From Christensenellaceae bacterium (GTDB lineage: Bacteria; Bacillota; Clostridia; Christensenellales; Aristaeellaceae), in NCBI GenBank assembly GCA_020025205.1, contig JAHHSO010000011.1:1-50083 (forward strand): a stretch of DNA of 50,083 bases. The letters run 5' to 3'. The first letter of the stretch is position 1; every line of letters begins with the position of its first letter. Under the pieces are notes generated by a model. The model did no database searches. It worked only from the letters and a program-made list of their open reading frames with translations, and had not been told where the DNA came from. A program made the position numbers and the translations under genes. Positions 16,444 to 25,881 of this stretch are shown here, piece by piece.

Positions 16444-17329
16444 CGTAATTCACCCACTTCTTCTGCAAGTAGAACTGAACTGCTGTAAACGCCAGAATCA
16501 GCGCAAACAAAATCCACGAATAGGCACTGGCTAAGCCCATCTTATATTGCTTAAACGCATATTTATAAATTCGTTCAAGGAATACCGTCGTTGCGCCGCC
16601 CGGTCCGCCGTTGGTCATAATCAGGACGGAATCAAAAACCTGTAAGCCATAAATGATGTTGATGACCACAAGCAAGAAGAGTGTTGGCGTAATCAGCGGA
16701 AGCGTGATAGAAGTCAGTTTCTTAAAACCGCTTGCTCCATCAATATCCGCCGCCTCATAATATTTTGTGTCAATTGATTTGAGCGCGGCCAATACCATCA
16801 GCGCATAATATCCGGTGTCTTTCCAGATTGCCGCCATGACAACACCAACCATTGCCCATTTGGGGCTAGAAAGCCATGCCGGGCCTTGAATGCCCACTAC
16901 TGCCAGCATCTGATTGAGCAGTCCATACTTTCCGCTGAGCACCCACTGCCAAACAACCGCAGCCGCCACCCAGGACGTAATAACCGGCGTATAGCAAACC
17001 GTGCGGAACAGGCCATGGCCTTTGAAAGTCTTGTTGAGAATCAGCGCTTCCGACACGGATGTCAGAAGAATCAGCGGCAAGTACAGGCCAAGATATGTCA
17101 GCGTATGCAAAAGAACCTTTGGAAATTCTCTGCCAGTTAAAATACGGCGGTAATTATCCATCTTCACAAACGTCATGGTGTTCATCGGCCGGAGCAGATC
17201 ATAATCCATAACGCTGAAAAGAAGTGATGCCGCAATCGGCAGCAGGCAGAAGCAAATCACACCAATTATGGATGGCAGGAGGAAAACCGCAATGGTTCTC
17301 TTCTTGCCTGCGTTCTTAGGAATATACAT
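16436..17329 (-). CDS. Carbohydrate ABC transporter permease, MalF type
   Basis: A 297-residue permease with six predicted helices and the EAA loop YEAADIDGASGFKKLTSITLP (key residues E, A, A, G) followed by LITPTLFLL. It pairs with the downstream MalG-type subunit to form the channel of a CUT1 sugar importer. An AAGGAGG, located inside the last codons of the GH65 gene, lies 8 nt before the ATG, linking the transporter to the enzyme genes. Confidence 0.93.
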   Translation of the reverse strand: MYIPKNAGKKRTIAVFLLPSIIGVICFCLLPIAASLLFSVMDYDLLRPMNTMTFVKMDNYRRILTGREFPKVLLHTLTYLGLYLPLILLTSVSEALILNKTFKGHGLFRTVCYTPVITSWVAAAVVWQWVLSGKYGLLNQMLAVVGIQGPAWLSSPKWAMVGVVMAAIWKDTGYYALMVLAALKSIDTKYYEAADIDGASGFKKLTSITLPLITPTLFLLVVINIIYGLQVFDSVLIMTNGGPGGATTVFLERIYKYAFKQYKMGLASAYSWILFALILAFTAVQFYLQKKWVNYDA

Positions 17330-17332
17330 GCA

Positions 17333-19303
17333 CTAAGCCTCCTTCTTCACTGTCACTGCCTGATGATCGGCCTCAACGCGATACCTTTCTCCTCGATGAT
17401 ACAGACACAGCGATATATGTCTGATATTTTCAGGCAAGTGCGGTGAAAACTGCATTTTCCCATTTTCCGACCACAGACCCAGCATGCCGTAAACAATCGC
17501 CTGCCAGCTTATTCCCATGGCGGCAACATGCAGTCCTTCCCGCCCATGATGATCCATGATATCCGAAAGATCCATCAACAGCGACTTTTCAAAATACTGC
17601 CACGCACTGTCCATTTCTCCCAATTCAAAGGCCAGAAGAGCATGAACGCCATAGCTGAGGGAACTGTCATGCAGCGTCAACGGTTCATACGTCGACCAGA
17701 CGGCCTGCTTCTGTTCTTCACTGAAATCCTGCGGCAGCATTACCATCAGCTGCACGAGATCCGCCTGTTTGAGTGCGCGAATTCTTTGCAGCTTGTCAAA
17801 CGATAGACTTCGATAAAGTGGATGGCCCTTCTCCTTTTTCTCCTGGAGCGGTTCCAAACGTTCAAAAAGCTCATCCTGCAAATACAATTTTCTTTTTTCA
17901 TCATAAAGAATGGCAATGTGCTTTTCAAAAAACGACATCTCGTCCCTTTCGTCCTGTGTCATTGATGCATGTTTAAGCGCTAAACGCACATTATACCGAG
18001 CCAGCCAGTTGGTGAACATGTTGTTGACTGTTGCACCGCAATACTCATCCGGCCCTTTCACAAAGAACGAAGAGAACTGATTATGCTTTTCTTCCCACGT
18101 GAATCGGCTCTTCCAATAACGCGCTGTTTCCAGATACACCTCTGCAATGCGCTGATTGAGTGATTCGTCGGCCGTGATTTCCTCATACCGAGACATGGCA
18201 TAGGCTACATCCGCTGTAATATGTGTTTCACAGCATCCAATGTCCCAGCTTTCGCACTGTTCTTTTCCACTTTCTGCGCACATCCACGGATAGCGTGCCC
18301 CACATAAGCTTTGGCTTTTTGCCAGCTCTCTGGCATCATCCAGACGGTCACATCTGTACAGAACGAGATTTCGCGCAGCACGTGGACGCTGCCAGCAGAA
18401 AAACGGAAGCAGAAAAACATCGGTATCCCAGAATGTATTTCCCTTATATCGTCCATGCGTCAGGCCGCGGGCACCAATCGAAACGTGCCTGTCCTGTGCA
18501 GAATTGCTCGCCAGCAATTCAAACACATTATAGCGGACAGCACCTTGAATCTCGGGCTGAGTATCCATCTGGATGTCACAGTCCCTCCACAATGCAGCCC
18601 ATGCGCTTTCATTGGCAAGCCAAGGATCGGCTCCTGCATTGTTTGGTTTTTCCTCATCCATCAGAATGCGGATCTGCTTTTCTGCCGTGCACGTTTCACC
18701 CGCCTTCAGAGTCACTTTTCCCATGCCGGAAACCGTTTTGACAATTCGGATCGTATGTGCTCCATGAATTGTTTTCAGAAGCATTTCGTCCGGCGTCTTT
18801 AAAACCGTTTCTAGCAGGCAAACGCACTGCGTTTGTTCTATCATCTGATCATCGTTAACGGGAAGGTTAGCAGCCTTATCTTCCCAGACATCCGTAACGT
18901 GAATCGTTCGATCTGCATCCGAACGGACTTTGAGCCTCACACAAATGCATTGTGTATCCGCCATGCTGGCCATCCGGGACGTTTCAACTGTCAGGCCATC
19001 TGCCATCCATTTCTGCGTATATACGCCGGTTTGAAGATTCAGAATGTGATGAACATGCCCTTCTTCCACCCCATCAATTCGTATACCAAACACGTCCGGC
19101 AGCTGCACCAGATCCGTGATGCCCGGGCGAATCTCTTCATACAGTCCAGCGTGAAATGTCGCATGATCATGCGGCCGATATTTTGGCGTCTGCAATGAAA
19201 AACCACGAATGCCCATCACGCCGTTTCCGACTGAAAAAATGCTTTCTGTCTCCTCGGATACAGGACCTTCTCGCTCAATTGTCCATGGCTTTATTCGATT
19301 CAT
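17333..19303 (-). CDS. Glycoside hydrolase family 65 phosphorylase (maltose/kojibiose/nigerose type)
   Basis: A 656-residue protein of the GH65 family, whose members split alpha-linked glucose disaccharides with phosphate to give beta-glucose-1-phosphate. Visible are the N-terminal sandwich (ESIFSVGNGVMGIRG), the barrel entry GRYKGNTFWDTDVFLLPF, the catalytic acid in KGPDEY (E near 420) and HDSSLSYGVHALLAFELG with the DGLH-like REGLHVAAMGISWQA block. It is shorter than many members (about 750). ATG at 19303 overlaps the GH31 stop (TGATG); a GTG one codon earlier is possible. The linkage preference cannot be read. A beta-phosphoglucomutase lies at 36.4 kb. Confidence 0.88.
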   Translation of the reverse strand: MNRIKPWTIEREGPVSEETESIFSVGNGVMGIRGFSLQTPKYRPHDHATFHAGLYEEIRPGITDLVQLPDVFGIRIDGVEEGHVHHILNLQTGVYTQKWMADGLTVETSRMASMADTQCICVRLKVRSDADRTIHVTDVWEDKAANLPVNDDQMIEQTQCVCLLETVLKTPDEMLLKTIHGAHTIRIVKTVSGMGKVTLKAGETCTAEKQIRILMDEEKPNNAGADPWLANESAWAALWRDCDIQMDTQPEIQGAVRYNVFELLASNSAQDRHVSIGARGLTHGRYKGNTFWDTDVFLLPFFCWQRPRAARNLVLYRCDRLDDARELAKSQSLCGARYPWMCAESGKEQCESWDIGCCETHITADVAYAMSRYEEITADESLNQRIAEVYLETARYWKSRFTWEEKHNQFSSFFVKGPDEYCGATVNNMFTNWLARYNVRLALKHASMTQDERDEMSFFEKHIAILYDEKRKLYLQDELFERLEPLQEKKEKGHPLYRSLSFDKLQRIRALKQADLVQLMVMLPQDFSEEQKQAVWSTYEPLTLHDSSLSYGVHALLAFELGEMDSAWQYFEKSLLMDLSDIMDHHGREGLHVAAMGISWQAIVYGMLGLWSENGKMQFSPHLPENIRHISLCLYHRGERYRVEADHQAVTVKKEA

Positions 19304-21519
19304 CACCCATCCAGCCTTTCCAATACAACAATCTCATCAAGCGGCACATTCAATTGCATCTCCCTGCCGCCATCATATACGTTCTGATTAAAACAATGTT
19401 TCCAGCGTCCTTTGGGCAAATATACTGTGCGTGTTGTCTGTCCCTTTTCCAATATCGGGGCAACGAGAAGTTTTCTGCCCAACATATACGCATCGTTACA
19501 TGTACACGCTGTTTGATCCTCCGGAAAATCCAAACAAAGGTGTGCCATCAAAGGTCTGCCTGATTGCACACAATACTGCGCTTCCCTATATAGATAAGGG
19601 CGCATTGCCCGACGAATCTTTGCAAAGCGTACTGATGCAGGCAAAATATTCTCACATTCTGTCTTTTCTGCCATGTTCCATGGGCTTCTGTCATTGACAA
19701 ATCCATCCTCATGCGTTGCATAAAACTGGCCGCTTCTCGGCTCTGCATGCCACTGCATCACAGGGCTGAAACAGGCCATTGCCGTTGCACGCAGATACAG
19801 CTCAGCCTCCGGCAGATCCCCGGCAAATCCGGCAATGTCAAATCCCCAGAACAGCACACCGCTCAATCCTGCTGTCAATCCTGCTGTCAGCTGTGCGCGA
19901 AACTCTTCCCATGTGCTGATTTGATCGCCGGCCCAGTGGATCGGCCGCATCTGTGCACCTGTCGAATCTGCTCTGCTGAACACAACGCCGTTCACACCAT
20001 TTTCCTGAAGAAAATCATGATAAGCGCCAATATACTGTCCTGGATAAGCATTATGAGCTTCCAATCCGATCATGCCGTTTTTCAATTTTGCCGTATGGTC
20101 GAACAGAAATTCGCCGCCATCTGTTTTAAAGCCTTCGACCCCTAAATCAAGCAAATACTTGCGCTTGTCAAACCACCATTTGACGGCTTCAGGATTCGTA
20201 AAATCCAGAAGCAGACTGTTGTGAAACCAGTTTTCTGTAATGCGGTAAGGTGTTCCGTCCTCGTTCATGATGCAGTATTTTTTATCAATCGCCTCCTGGC
20301 AATCTGCAAGCAGCCTTTCTCCCGGTTCTCCATCCCATTCGTATTTGAGAATTGGAATTTGCCAAAGCACAAGATGAAGCCCTGCTGCTCGAATCTTTTC
20401 AATAGTCTCCTTTGGATTTTTCCAGTGTGTTGTGTCATTCCAAAGGTAGAATGTCTGCTCATCACTCCAAGCTTCCAGCACCATTACATCTGCCGGATAG
20501 TCATATGTTTTAAGCGCTTCCAGCTGTGCATCTACTTCATCATCACAATTCCAGCCATTGGCGCTAATCCATGTACCAAATGCCCATTCTGGCGGAAGAA
20601 CAGGTTTTCCTGTTTTCTTAATAAACGCAGACAACATCTGCTTCGTCGTTCCGAAGTACAGGCAATCATCAAAAAGCTGCTGCCCATTTACAGCGCGCGT
20701 CATAGTGAATTCATTTGAAAAGTCTAATTGAATGGGAATACTTCCTCCGCCGCTCCAGCCAAAGCCTTTTTCTGTCATAAAAAACGGGATCGGCAAGTAG
20801 GTCTGATCTCCCTGATGGGTAAACTTCTCCACTACGCGGCCATTACTTCCGTGTTGTCTTTGATTGACATGATCAAATCTTTCCCCCGTTCCCCAAACAT
20901 ATGAAGCGTTCAGCATGCCTCGCTGCGAAACAGATGTAATTGTTCCATCTGCTTTTTCGCGCACAGTAAACGAATCCACCGTCATGAGCGTGTTACTTAA
21001 TCGTTTAAGTTTCGAAATAAAATTTAATGAAAATTCTATTTTAAAGTCAGAATGGAGTTCTAATTCTGACTTTTCGCAGGGTTTCCCCTTATCAAATCCC
21101 GCGGTGTTGGCCGTTTGATACAGCATTCCATCCATATCAGCATATCGAACTTCAAACGCGCCGAAATCAAGAACGACATCTTTTTCACCTTTGAAAATGT
21201 GCAGCGGCTTCCTGTATGTTTTTTCTTGCTGAACATCGAAAGTAAATACTCTGGTTGACTCGGCACAGTTTTCAATCCAGTAGGAAACCCGATCTCCAAA
21301 CTCAAATGACCCAAGCTCAAAGCGGTAATGATGCTCTGCTATGCCTGAGCAAGGAACATTCTTCATAACTTTATCGTTTAAGTTCCCATGAAAAACGGGG
21401 ACACCCTCTTCGCTGCGACAATCTACGAAGACCTTCTCCCCTTCAAGCGGCGCGAATGGGACACGCGAAAATCGGCAGTCCTCAAACGGTACCAAGCCTT
21501 CTGGTAAATGTTTAATCAT
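19303..21519 (-). CDS. Glycoside hydrolase family 31 alpha-glucosidase-like enzyme
   Basis: A 738-residue intracellular enzyme with an N-terminal beta-sandwich and a TIM barrel. The nucleophile is D467 in VEGFKTDGGEF and the acid/base is D532 in HWAGDQ, after SRADSTGAQ. VLEAWSDEQTFYLW and LFWGFDIAGFAG are further GH31 blocks. No signal peptide is present, so it acts on imported sugar. It releases alpha-linked monosaccharide (glucose most likely, xylose or others possible). GAGGAG lies about 10 nt before the ATG; the start overlaps the end of lacI by 8 nt. An operator-like palindrome lies inside codons 171-175. Confidence 0.9.
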   Translation of the reverse strand: MIKHLPEGLVPFEDCRFSRVPFAPLEGEKVFVDCRSEEGVPVFHGNLNDKVMKNVPCSGIAEHHYRFELGSFEFGDRVSYWIENCAESTRVFTFDVQQEKTYRKPLHIFKGEKDVVLDFGAFEVRYADMDGMLYQTANTAGFDKGKPCEKSELELHSDFKIEFSLNFISKLKRLSNTLMTVDSFTVREKADGTITSVSQRGMLNASYVWGTGERFDHVNQRQHGSNGRVVEKFTHQGDQTYLPIPFFMTEKGFGWSGGGSIPIQLDFSNEFTMTRAVNGQQLFDDCLYFGTTKQMLSAFIKKTGKPVLPPEWAFGTWISANGWNCDDEVDAQLEALKTYDYPADVMVLEAWSDEQTFYLWNDTTHWKNPKETIEKIRAAGLHLVLWQIPILKYEWDGEPGERLLADCQEAIDKKYCIMNEDGTPYRITENWFHNSLLLDFTNPEAVKWWFDKRKYLLDLGVEGFKTDGGEFLFDHTAKLKNGMIGLEAHNAYPGQYIGAYHDFLQENGVNGVVFSRADSTGAQMRPIHWAGDQISTWEEFRAQLTAGLTAGLSGVLFWGFDIAGFAGDLPEAELYLRATAMACFSPVMQWHAEPRSGQFYATHEDGFVNDRSPWNMAEKTECENILPASVRFAKIRRAMRPYLYREAQYCVQSGRPLMAHLCLDFPEDQTACTCNDAYMLGRKLLVAPILEKGQTTRTVYLPKGRWKHCFNQNVYDGGREMQLNVPLDEIVVLERLDG
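20996..21009 (-). promoter_or_regulatory. Candidate intragenic LacI-type operator
   Basis: On the minus strand CTTAAACGATTAAG is a near-perfect palindrome around a central CG (6 of 7 pairs; 7 of 8 when extended by one base). It matches the site at 22581-22594 at 12 of 14 positions. It lies within the GH31 gene about 1.6 kb downstream of the first site, which would allow DNA looping or roadblock repression. Confidence 0.4.
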
Positions 21520-22549
21520 GATCTTTTCTCCTCTTGCAGACAGAATCGCGTTCCACCATGGTTAAGGGAAGGATATGCTCCATTCTCTCCTTACCCGGAG
21601 CTTCGATTGCCTTTAGAATACAAGCTACGGCTTCTTTACCTTTTTCAGAAATATCCTGATGTACCGTCGTCAGAGACGGATAACACATTTGTGCCATACT
21701 CACATCATCAAAACCAACAATAGAAATGTCCTCCGGCACTTTTATACCGTTTTGCAAAAGCTTTTTTAGCATTCCAACGGCAAGTACGTCAGCTGTGGCG
21801 AAAGCGGCTGTCTGCAATGCCCCACGATCCATGTATTGCTGCGCTGCTTCCATGCCATATTCAAAGCTGACATCGCCCAGATACAGATCTTCCTGAAAAA
21901 CAGTCAATCCTGCCTCGGACATGGCTTCACAATATCCCTGATATCGCTTATTGTTGACGCCATTTTCACGAATGGATCCGCTGACAAATGCAATTCTTTC
22001 ATGCCCCATTTGAATTAGATAACGAACAGCCTCTCTTGCACCGCTCTTATCCTCAATGCCAATGGTATGAAAGGCCTCATCTGTCACATAGCTATCTACT
22101 AATACAATTGGAACCCCGATATTGCGCAAATCATCAAGGCTTCTGCTTGGATAGGTGCCCACAATGATGATACCATCGACACTTCTCGTCTGCGCAATGC
22201 TCAGATAACTTTGATCTTCCCGCGTACCCGTTAAAAGAAGATGATATCCGTTTTTTCTGGCATTGTATTCGATAGAAGAAAGAAGTTCGCCGTAAAACGG
22301 ATTAGAAAACATGAATTCTTTTCCCGGTTCTGTCTGCGGGATGACAACGCCTATAAGATTTGTGCGTCGGCTAGATAAGCTTCGTGCATTGAGATTCGGC
22401 ACATAATGGAGCTTTTCAACCGCCTGCAAAACACGCTGAGATGTTTCAGCGCTGATCGTCTCGTTAGGCTTCTTGTTGAGCACGTAGGAAACCGTCGTTG
22501 CTGACACTCCAGCCTCCCGAGCAACATCCTTAATGCTCACCCTCTTCAT
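21512..22549 (-). CDS. LacI family transcriptional regulator
   Basis: A 345-residue regulator. The helix-turn-helix (VSIKDVAREAGVSATTVSYVLN, shown as VAREAGVSATTVSYVLN) is at about 3-26, followed by a hinge (YVPNLNARSL) and a periplasmic-binding-like sugar domain ending near SVCKRRKDHD. The ATG at 22549 is preferred because the family starts directly with KRVSIKDVA; an upstream in-frame ATG would add 27 odd residues. First gene of the alpha-glucoside operon and, by the operator just upstream, probably autoregulated. The inducer is likely the imported sugar or its product. Confidence 0.92.
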   Translation of the reverse strand: MKRVSIKDVAREAGVSATTVSYVLNKKPNETISAETSQRVLQAVEKLHYVPNLNARSLSSRRTNLIGVVIPQTEPGKEFMFSNPFYGELLSSIEYNARKNGYHLLLTGTREDQSYLSIAQTRSVDGIIIVGTYPSRSLDDLRNIGVPIVLVDSYVTDEAFHTIGIEDKSGAREAVRYLIQMGHERIAFVSGSIRENGVNNKRYQGYCEAMSEAGLTVFQEDLYLGDVSFEYGMEAAQQYMDRGALQTAAFATADVLAVGMLKKLLQNGIKVPEDISIVGFDDVSMAQMCYPSLTTVHQDISEKGKEAVACILKAIEAPGKERMEHILPLTMVERDSVCKRRKDHD

Positions 22550-22580
22550 CTGTAACTTGACCCTTCTTTCACAATCATTG

Positions 22581-22594
22581 CTTAACCGTTTCAG
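22581..22594 (-). promoter_or_regulatory. Candidate LacI-type operator of the sugar operon
   Basis: CTGAAACGGTTAAG on the minus strand is an imperfect palindrome around CG, starting 7 nt past the -10 box. Placement just after the transcription start is classical for repression. It agrees with the intragenic site at 20996-21009 in 12 of 14 bases. Confidence 0.55.
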
Positions 22595-22601
22595 TGATTT
22601 C

Positions 22602-22630
22602 AATATACGCCTTCTCTTATCGTTTGTCAA
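22602..22630 (-). promoter_or_regulatory. Promoter of the lacI-GH31-GH65-ABC operon
   Basis: Perfect TTGACA (22625-22630), a 17-nt spacer and TATATT (22602-22607) on the minus strand, about 50 nt before the LacI start codon. A second TTGACA lies further upstream near 22669 but has no good -10 partner. Confidence 0.8.
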
Positions 22631-22773
22631 TACTTTTTAAAAAAATACCAAAAGAAATTTATTCAATTTGTCAAGAGTGCAGCTTTAAGAGAATCCTTGT
22701 CCTGGCTAAAATCAGAATATACAGACATGAATGTCTATCAAAATAAGTGCTATATTCACTATACCTCTTCAAT

Positions 22774-24105
22774 TTAATGCACCAATTCACGTTTTCTACA
22801 AACGTACAAACCTATAATCCCCACTACATCAGCAACGAACCACCCAATTGGTATAGCAATCCAGATGATCCAGACACCATACTTTGGTGCAAAAGCATAG
22901 GAAATCAGCACACGCAAGCCAAGAGAAATCACCGTCAAGACAATGGACATGCTCGTCCGTTCCAGACCACGATACGTAGCATACAGAAGGAAAAGCATGC
23001 CAATACCTATGTAAAAAAGACCTTCTATCCGCAGATATTGGACACCAATAGTCAGCGCTTCTTTTTCTCCCGGATCAATAAAAAGCGTCAAAAGCGGCTT
23101 TGCAAAAACAAAAACCAAAACAGAAACAATCAGGCAGAAAGACAGCGAGAGGAACGAAGCCTCCTTAATACCTTCCCTCACGCGCTCTTTTTTGCAGGCA
23201 CCTACATTTTGTGCCACAAAGGTTGAAAAGCCATTGGCAAAGTCCTGTGCAGGCGAATAAGCAAAGGAATCAATTTTGACACCGGCAGCAAACGCTGCCA
23301 TCGTTGCAATGCCGAAACTGTTGACAAGGCTTTGCACCATCAGGATACCGAAATTCATGATGGACTGCTGAATACTGGTCAGCACGCTGACAGAAGCAAT
23401 GCGACGAAGCAGTCCGATGTTCAAATGCAGATGTCTGCGTTCTGGACGATACTGCGGCATGAAAATCAGTGTATACACAGCCAATCCGACCGCCGAAACG
23501 CCTTGCGCAATGACTGTAGCCGCCGCTGCTCCAGGAACGCCCCATTTAAAAATCAGTATAAATGCAAGATCCAGTACGATGTTGATAACAGTCGAAACAA
23601 GCAAAAATATAAGCGGTGTGAAAGAATTGCCAATACTGCGCAAAACAGCTGCAAAGAAATTGAAGAGAAAAGTGAACGGAATGCCCAGAAATATGAAAAA
23701 TAAATAGCCCTTAAACGCTGATGCCGCCTCTTCTGGAATCCGCATAAGCGCTGTGATCATGGGCAAAGAAGCATAAGAAACAAAGAGCAAAAATACTGAT
23801 GCTGCACAAATCAGGAAAAAAGCATTGGCAATTGCTTCCTTCATTCTCTCCACTTTTCCTTCGCCGCAGAGCTGACTGAATACTACGCCACTTCCCATAC
23901 ATAACCCGAGCAGCAAGCTGTTCAAAAGTACCATGAGAGAGAAAGCACTGCCTACCGCTGCCAGCGCTGTTGAACCCAAATATCGCCCTACAATCCATGT
24001 GTCTACAATATTATAGAGCTGCTGTAGAAGATTGCCTCCGATAAGCGGAAGGCTGAATAAAATCAAATTACGTCTAATCGACCCTTTTGTAAAATCATGC
24101 TGCAT
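22774..24105 (-). CDS. MATE family efflux transporter
   Basis: A 443-residue polytopic transporter with twelve predicted helices, second MATE of the window. The N-terminal block FSLPLIGGNLLQQLYNIVD and the second-half block GVKIDSFAYSPAQDFANGFSTFVAQNVG are typical. The ATG at 24105 has AAGGAG 8 nt upstream; the upstream ATG at 24135 lacks one. It ends 224 nt before the LacI start, with no clear terminator between, so read-through into the sugar operon is possible. Substrate unknown. Confidence 0.9.
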   Translation of the reverse strand: MQHDFTKGSIRRNLILFSLPLIGGNLLQQLYNIVDTWIVGRYLGSTALAAVGSAFSLMVLLNSLLLGLCMGSGVVFSQLCGEGKVERMKEAIANAFFLICAASVFLLFVSYASLPMITALMRIPEEAASAFKGYLFFIFLGIPFTFLFNFFAAVLRSIGNSFTPLIFLLVSTVINIVLDLAFILIFKWGVPGAAAATVIAQGVSAVGLAVYTLIFMPQYRPERRHLHLNIGLLRRIASVSVLTSIQQSIMNFGILMVQSLVNSFGIATMAAFAAGVKIDSFAYSPAQDFANGFSTFVAQNVGACKKERVREGIKEASFLSLSFCLIVSVLVFVFAKPLLTLFIDPGEKEALTIGVQYLRIEGLFYIGIGMLFLLYATYRGLERTSMSIVLTVISLGLRVLISYAFAPKYGVWIIWIAIPIGWFVADVVGIIGLYVCRKRELVH

Positions 24106-24459
24106 AAAGCGGCTCCTTTGATCAATAATAAACATTTCTGCTGCAAGTCAAATAAAAAGCCCTGAAACCGGACGGCGAACGGCGGCATTCAGTCATCCCT
24201 GTACACCATATGGAAATAGGAAAGCGGTGAAGCACAACGTCTTCATCTGCATGGCTGTTTTCTCTAAATGCTTTTTACAGTTTAGCGCATTTGCGCAAAA
24301 AAATCAAACGAAGAATCTTTCTTTAAAATTCTCTTTTTCCTGATAAATACATTCAATTTTCGTGATTATGTGCATAAAGTCTGCTGATAAGTGCCGTTAT
24401 TTCTATCATTTTTATCTAAATCAAAGCCCTTTTCCCGACTGAATAGGCGTTCATCGCGC
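24106..24459. other. Divergent intergenic region, MATE / antiporter
   Basis: About 350 nt without a gene. It holds a small GCGCA/TGCGC inverted repeat (24285-24296) and AT-rich sequence. I found no convincing promoter for the MATE gene and no known riboswitch or tRNA. Confidence 0.4.
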
Positions 24460-24488
24460 TTGACTTTCAGCTATTCTTTCATTATAAT
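24460..24488 (+). promoter_or_regulatory. Promoter of the cation antiporter gene
   Basis: TTGACT (24460-24465), a 17-nt spacer and perfect TATAAT (24483-24488). The expected start near 24495 fits a TTG start codon at 24521 with its GGAGGG, and argues against a TTG at 24500. Confidence 0.8.
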
Positions 24489-24520
24489 AAGCAAACAAAT
24501 TGATATTGGAGGGATTTTTC

Positions 24521-25477
24521 TTGTTTGTATCCGTCTTGCTCTTCATATTTGGTCTTCTGCTGCTCATCAAAGGTGGTGACTGGTTCGTCGATGCAGCCTC
24601 TTCCATTGCTCATCGTCTCCACATGCCAGAATTGCTGATCGGTGCAACTGTTGTCTCCATCGGCACTACACTGCCGGAAGTTATGGTTTCTGCTCAGGGT
24701 GCCATGGTCGGAAGCGGCTCTATTGCATTCGGCAACGCGGTCGGATCTATTATCTGCAACACATCCCTGATTGCCGCCATTACGCTTGTCGTGCGCCCCG
24801 CTCGTGTTGAGCGCAAAACGCTTCTGCTGCCCTCCATCGCCTTCTTTGTTGCCGCTGCATTTTACTGCTTCAATGCATACGTGTACGGCGCATTCAGCCG
24901 TACCTCCGGTTTGATTCTGTTGGGCATGTTCGTTGTCTACATGGTTATGACCATCATGCAGATGAAGAATCCTGCTTTTGCGCCGAAGGAAAACGAGGAA
25001 GAAGTTGTTCCTGAAACCACAATGGGACGTGATATTCTCATGCTTGTTGTCGGTGCTGCTGTTATCGTAGTTGGTGCTCGACTGCTTGTGGATAATGCGC
25101 AGATTATTGCCCGCGCACTCGGCGTGCCGGAAAGCGTCATTGCACTGACGCTGGTCGCTCTGGGTACGTCCCTGCCGGAGCTGGTTACCGCGATCACCTC
25201 ACTCATTAAGGGCTGCGGTGCGCTCTCTCTTGGCAACATTATCGGAGCAAACCTGTTCAACCTTGTACTGGTTTCTGGCACGGCAATCACCATTTCTCCG
25301 TTCAATCTTGCTTCTGCCAGCGCCACAAGCCTGACTATCGACATTCCTCTGATGCTCGGTGTTATGCTGATTATGACGGTTCCTGCGCTGACGCGTGAGA
25401 AAATGAGCCGTTGGCAAGGCGTTGTTCTGCTGGGCTGCTACGCTGCATATTGTGCATTCCTATTCTTTGTTGCATAA
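24521..25477 (+). CDS. Calcium/sodium (CaCA family) antiporter
   Basis: A 318-residue membrane exchanger with about ten helices. The two inverted alpha-repeats are plain: SIGTTLPEVMVSAQGA with GNAVGSIICNT near 47-79, and ALGTSLPELVTAITS with GNIIGANLFN near 210-243. Their acidic and small polar residues bind the cations. The likely role is Ca2+ export driven by Na+ or H+, as in YrbG-like proteins. The start is a TTG at 24521 with GGAGGG 7 nt upstream; in-frame TTGs a few codons earlier would sit on top of the transcription start. Confidence 0.9.
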   Translation: MFVSVLLFIFGLLLLIKGGDWFVDAASSIAHRLHMPELLIGATVVSIGTTLPEVMVSAQGAMVGSGSIAFGNAVGSIICNTSLIAAITLVVRPARVERKTLLLPSIAFFVAAAFYCFNAYVYGAFSRTSGLILLGMFVVYMVMTIMQMKNPAFAPKENEEEVVPETTMGRDILMLVVGAAVIVVGARLLVDNAQIIARALGVPESVIALTLVALGTSLPELVTAITSLIKGCGALSLGNIIGANLFNLVLVSGTAITISPFNLASASATSLTIDIPLMLGVMLIMTVPALTREKMSRWQGVVLLGCYAAYCAFLFFVA

Positions 25478-25508
25478 GAAAAAAGTGTAAAAAACTTGTG
25501 AATAGCCC

Positions 25509-25537
25509 TTGCAATTCAGAGCTTTCCATGTTATAAT
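25509..25537 (+). promoter_or_regulatory. Promoter of rpsT
   Basis: TTGCAA (25509-25514), a 17-nt spacer and perfect TATAAT (25532-25537), about 44 nt before the rpsT start. Confidence 0.75.
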
Positions 25538-25580
25538 GATTAACGCTGATTATTGAATACACCTGAGGAGGTGAGTTCCT

Positions 25581-25838
25581 TTGCCGAATATCAAGTCCGC
25601 TATTAAGCGTGTCAGTGTCATTGAACACAAGACCACTCGCAACAAGATGATTAAGTCTGCTACCAAGACCGCGCTGAAGAAGTTCGAGTCTGCTGCTGCT
25701 GATCAGTCTGCGACCGTTGAAATGCTGAGCGCCGCCTCTTCTGCCGTCGATAAGGCCGCAGCGAAGGGCGTTATTTCTAAGAATGCCGCGAACCGTGAAA
25801 AGGCGCGCATGGCTCGTAAGCTGGCCAAGGCTGAGTAA
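25581..25838 (+). CDS. rpsT: 30S ribosomal protein S20 (TTG start)
   Basis: An 85-residue basic helical protein that binds 16S rRNA in the body of the small subunit. The opening PNIKSAIKRVSV, the TTRNKMIKSATKTALKKF block and the closing KGVISKNAANREKARMARKLA (key NAANRKSR-like region) are those of S20. It starts with TTG after GAGGAGGTGAG; a weak UUG start is a known feature of rpsT in other bacteria, where S20 lowers its own translation. Monocistronic, with its own promoter and terminator. Confidence 0.97.
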   Translation: MPNIKSAIKRVSVIEHKTTRNKMIKSATKTALKKFESAAADQSATVEMLSAASSAVDKAAAKGVISKNAANREKARMARKLAKAE

Positions 25839-25852
25839 TTTACTCCGTCTTT

Positions 25853-25877
25853 CCTCCTCTTTGAGGAGGTTTTTTTT
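25853..25877 (+). terminator. Terminator of rpsT
   Basis: CCTCCTC and GAGGAGG form a perfect 7-bp stem with a 3-4 nt loop, followed by eight T. Confidence 0.92.
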
Positions 25878-25881
25878 ATTT

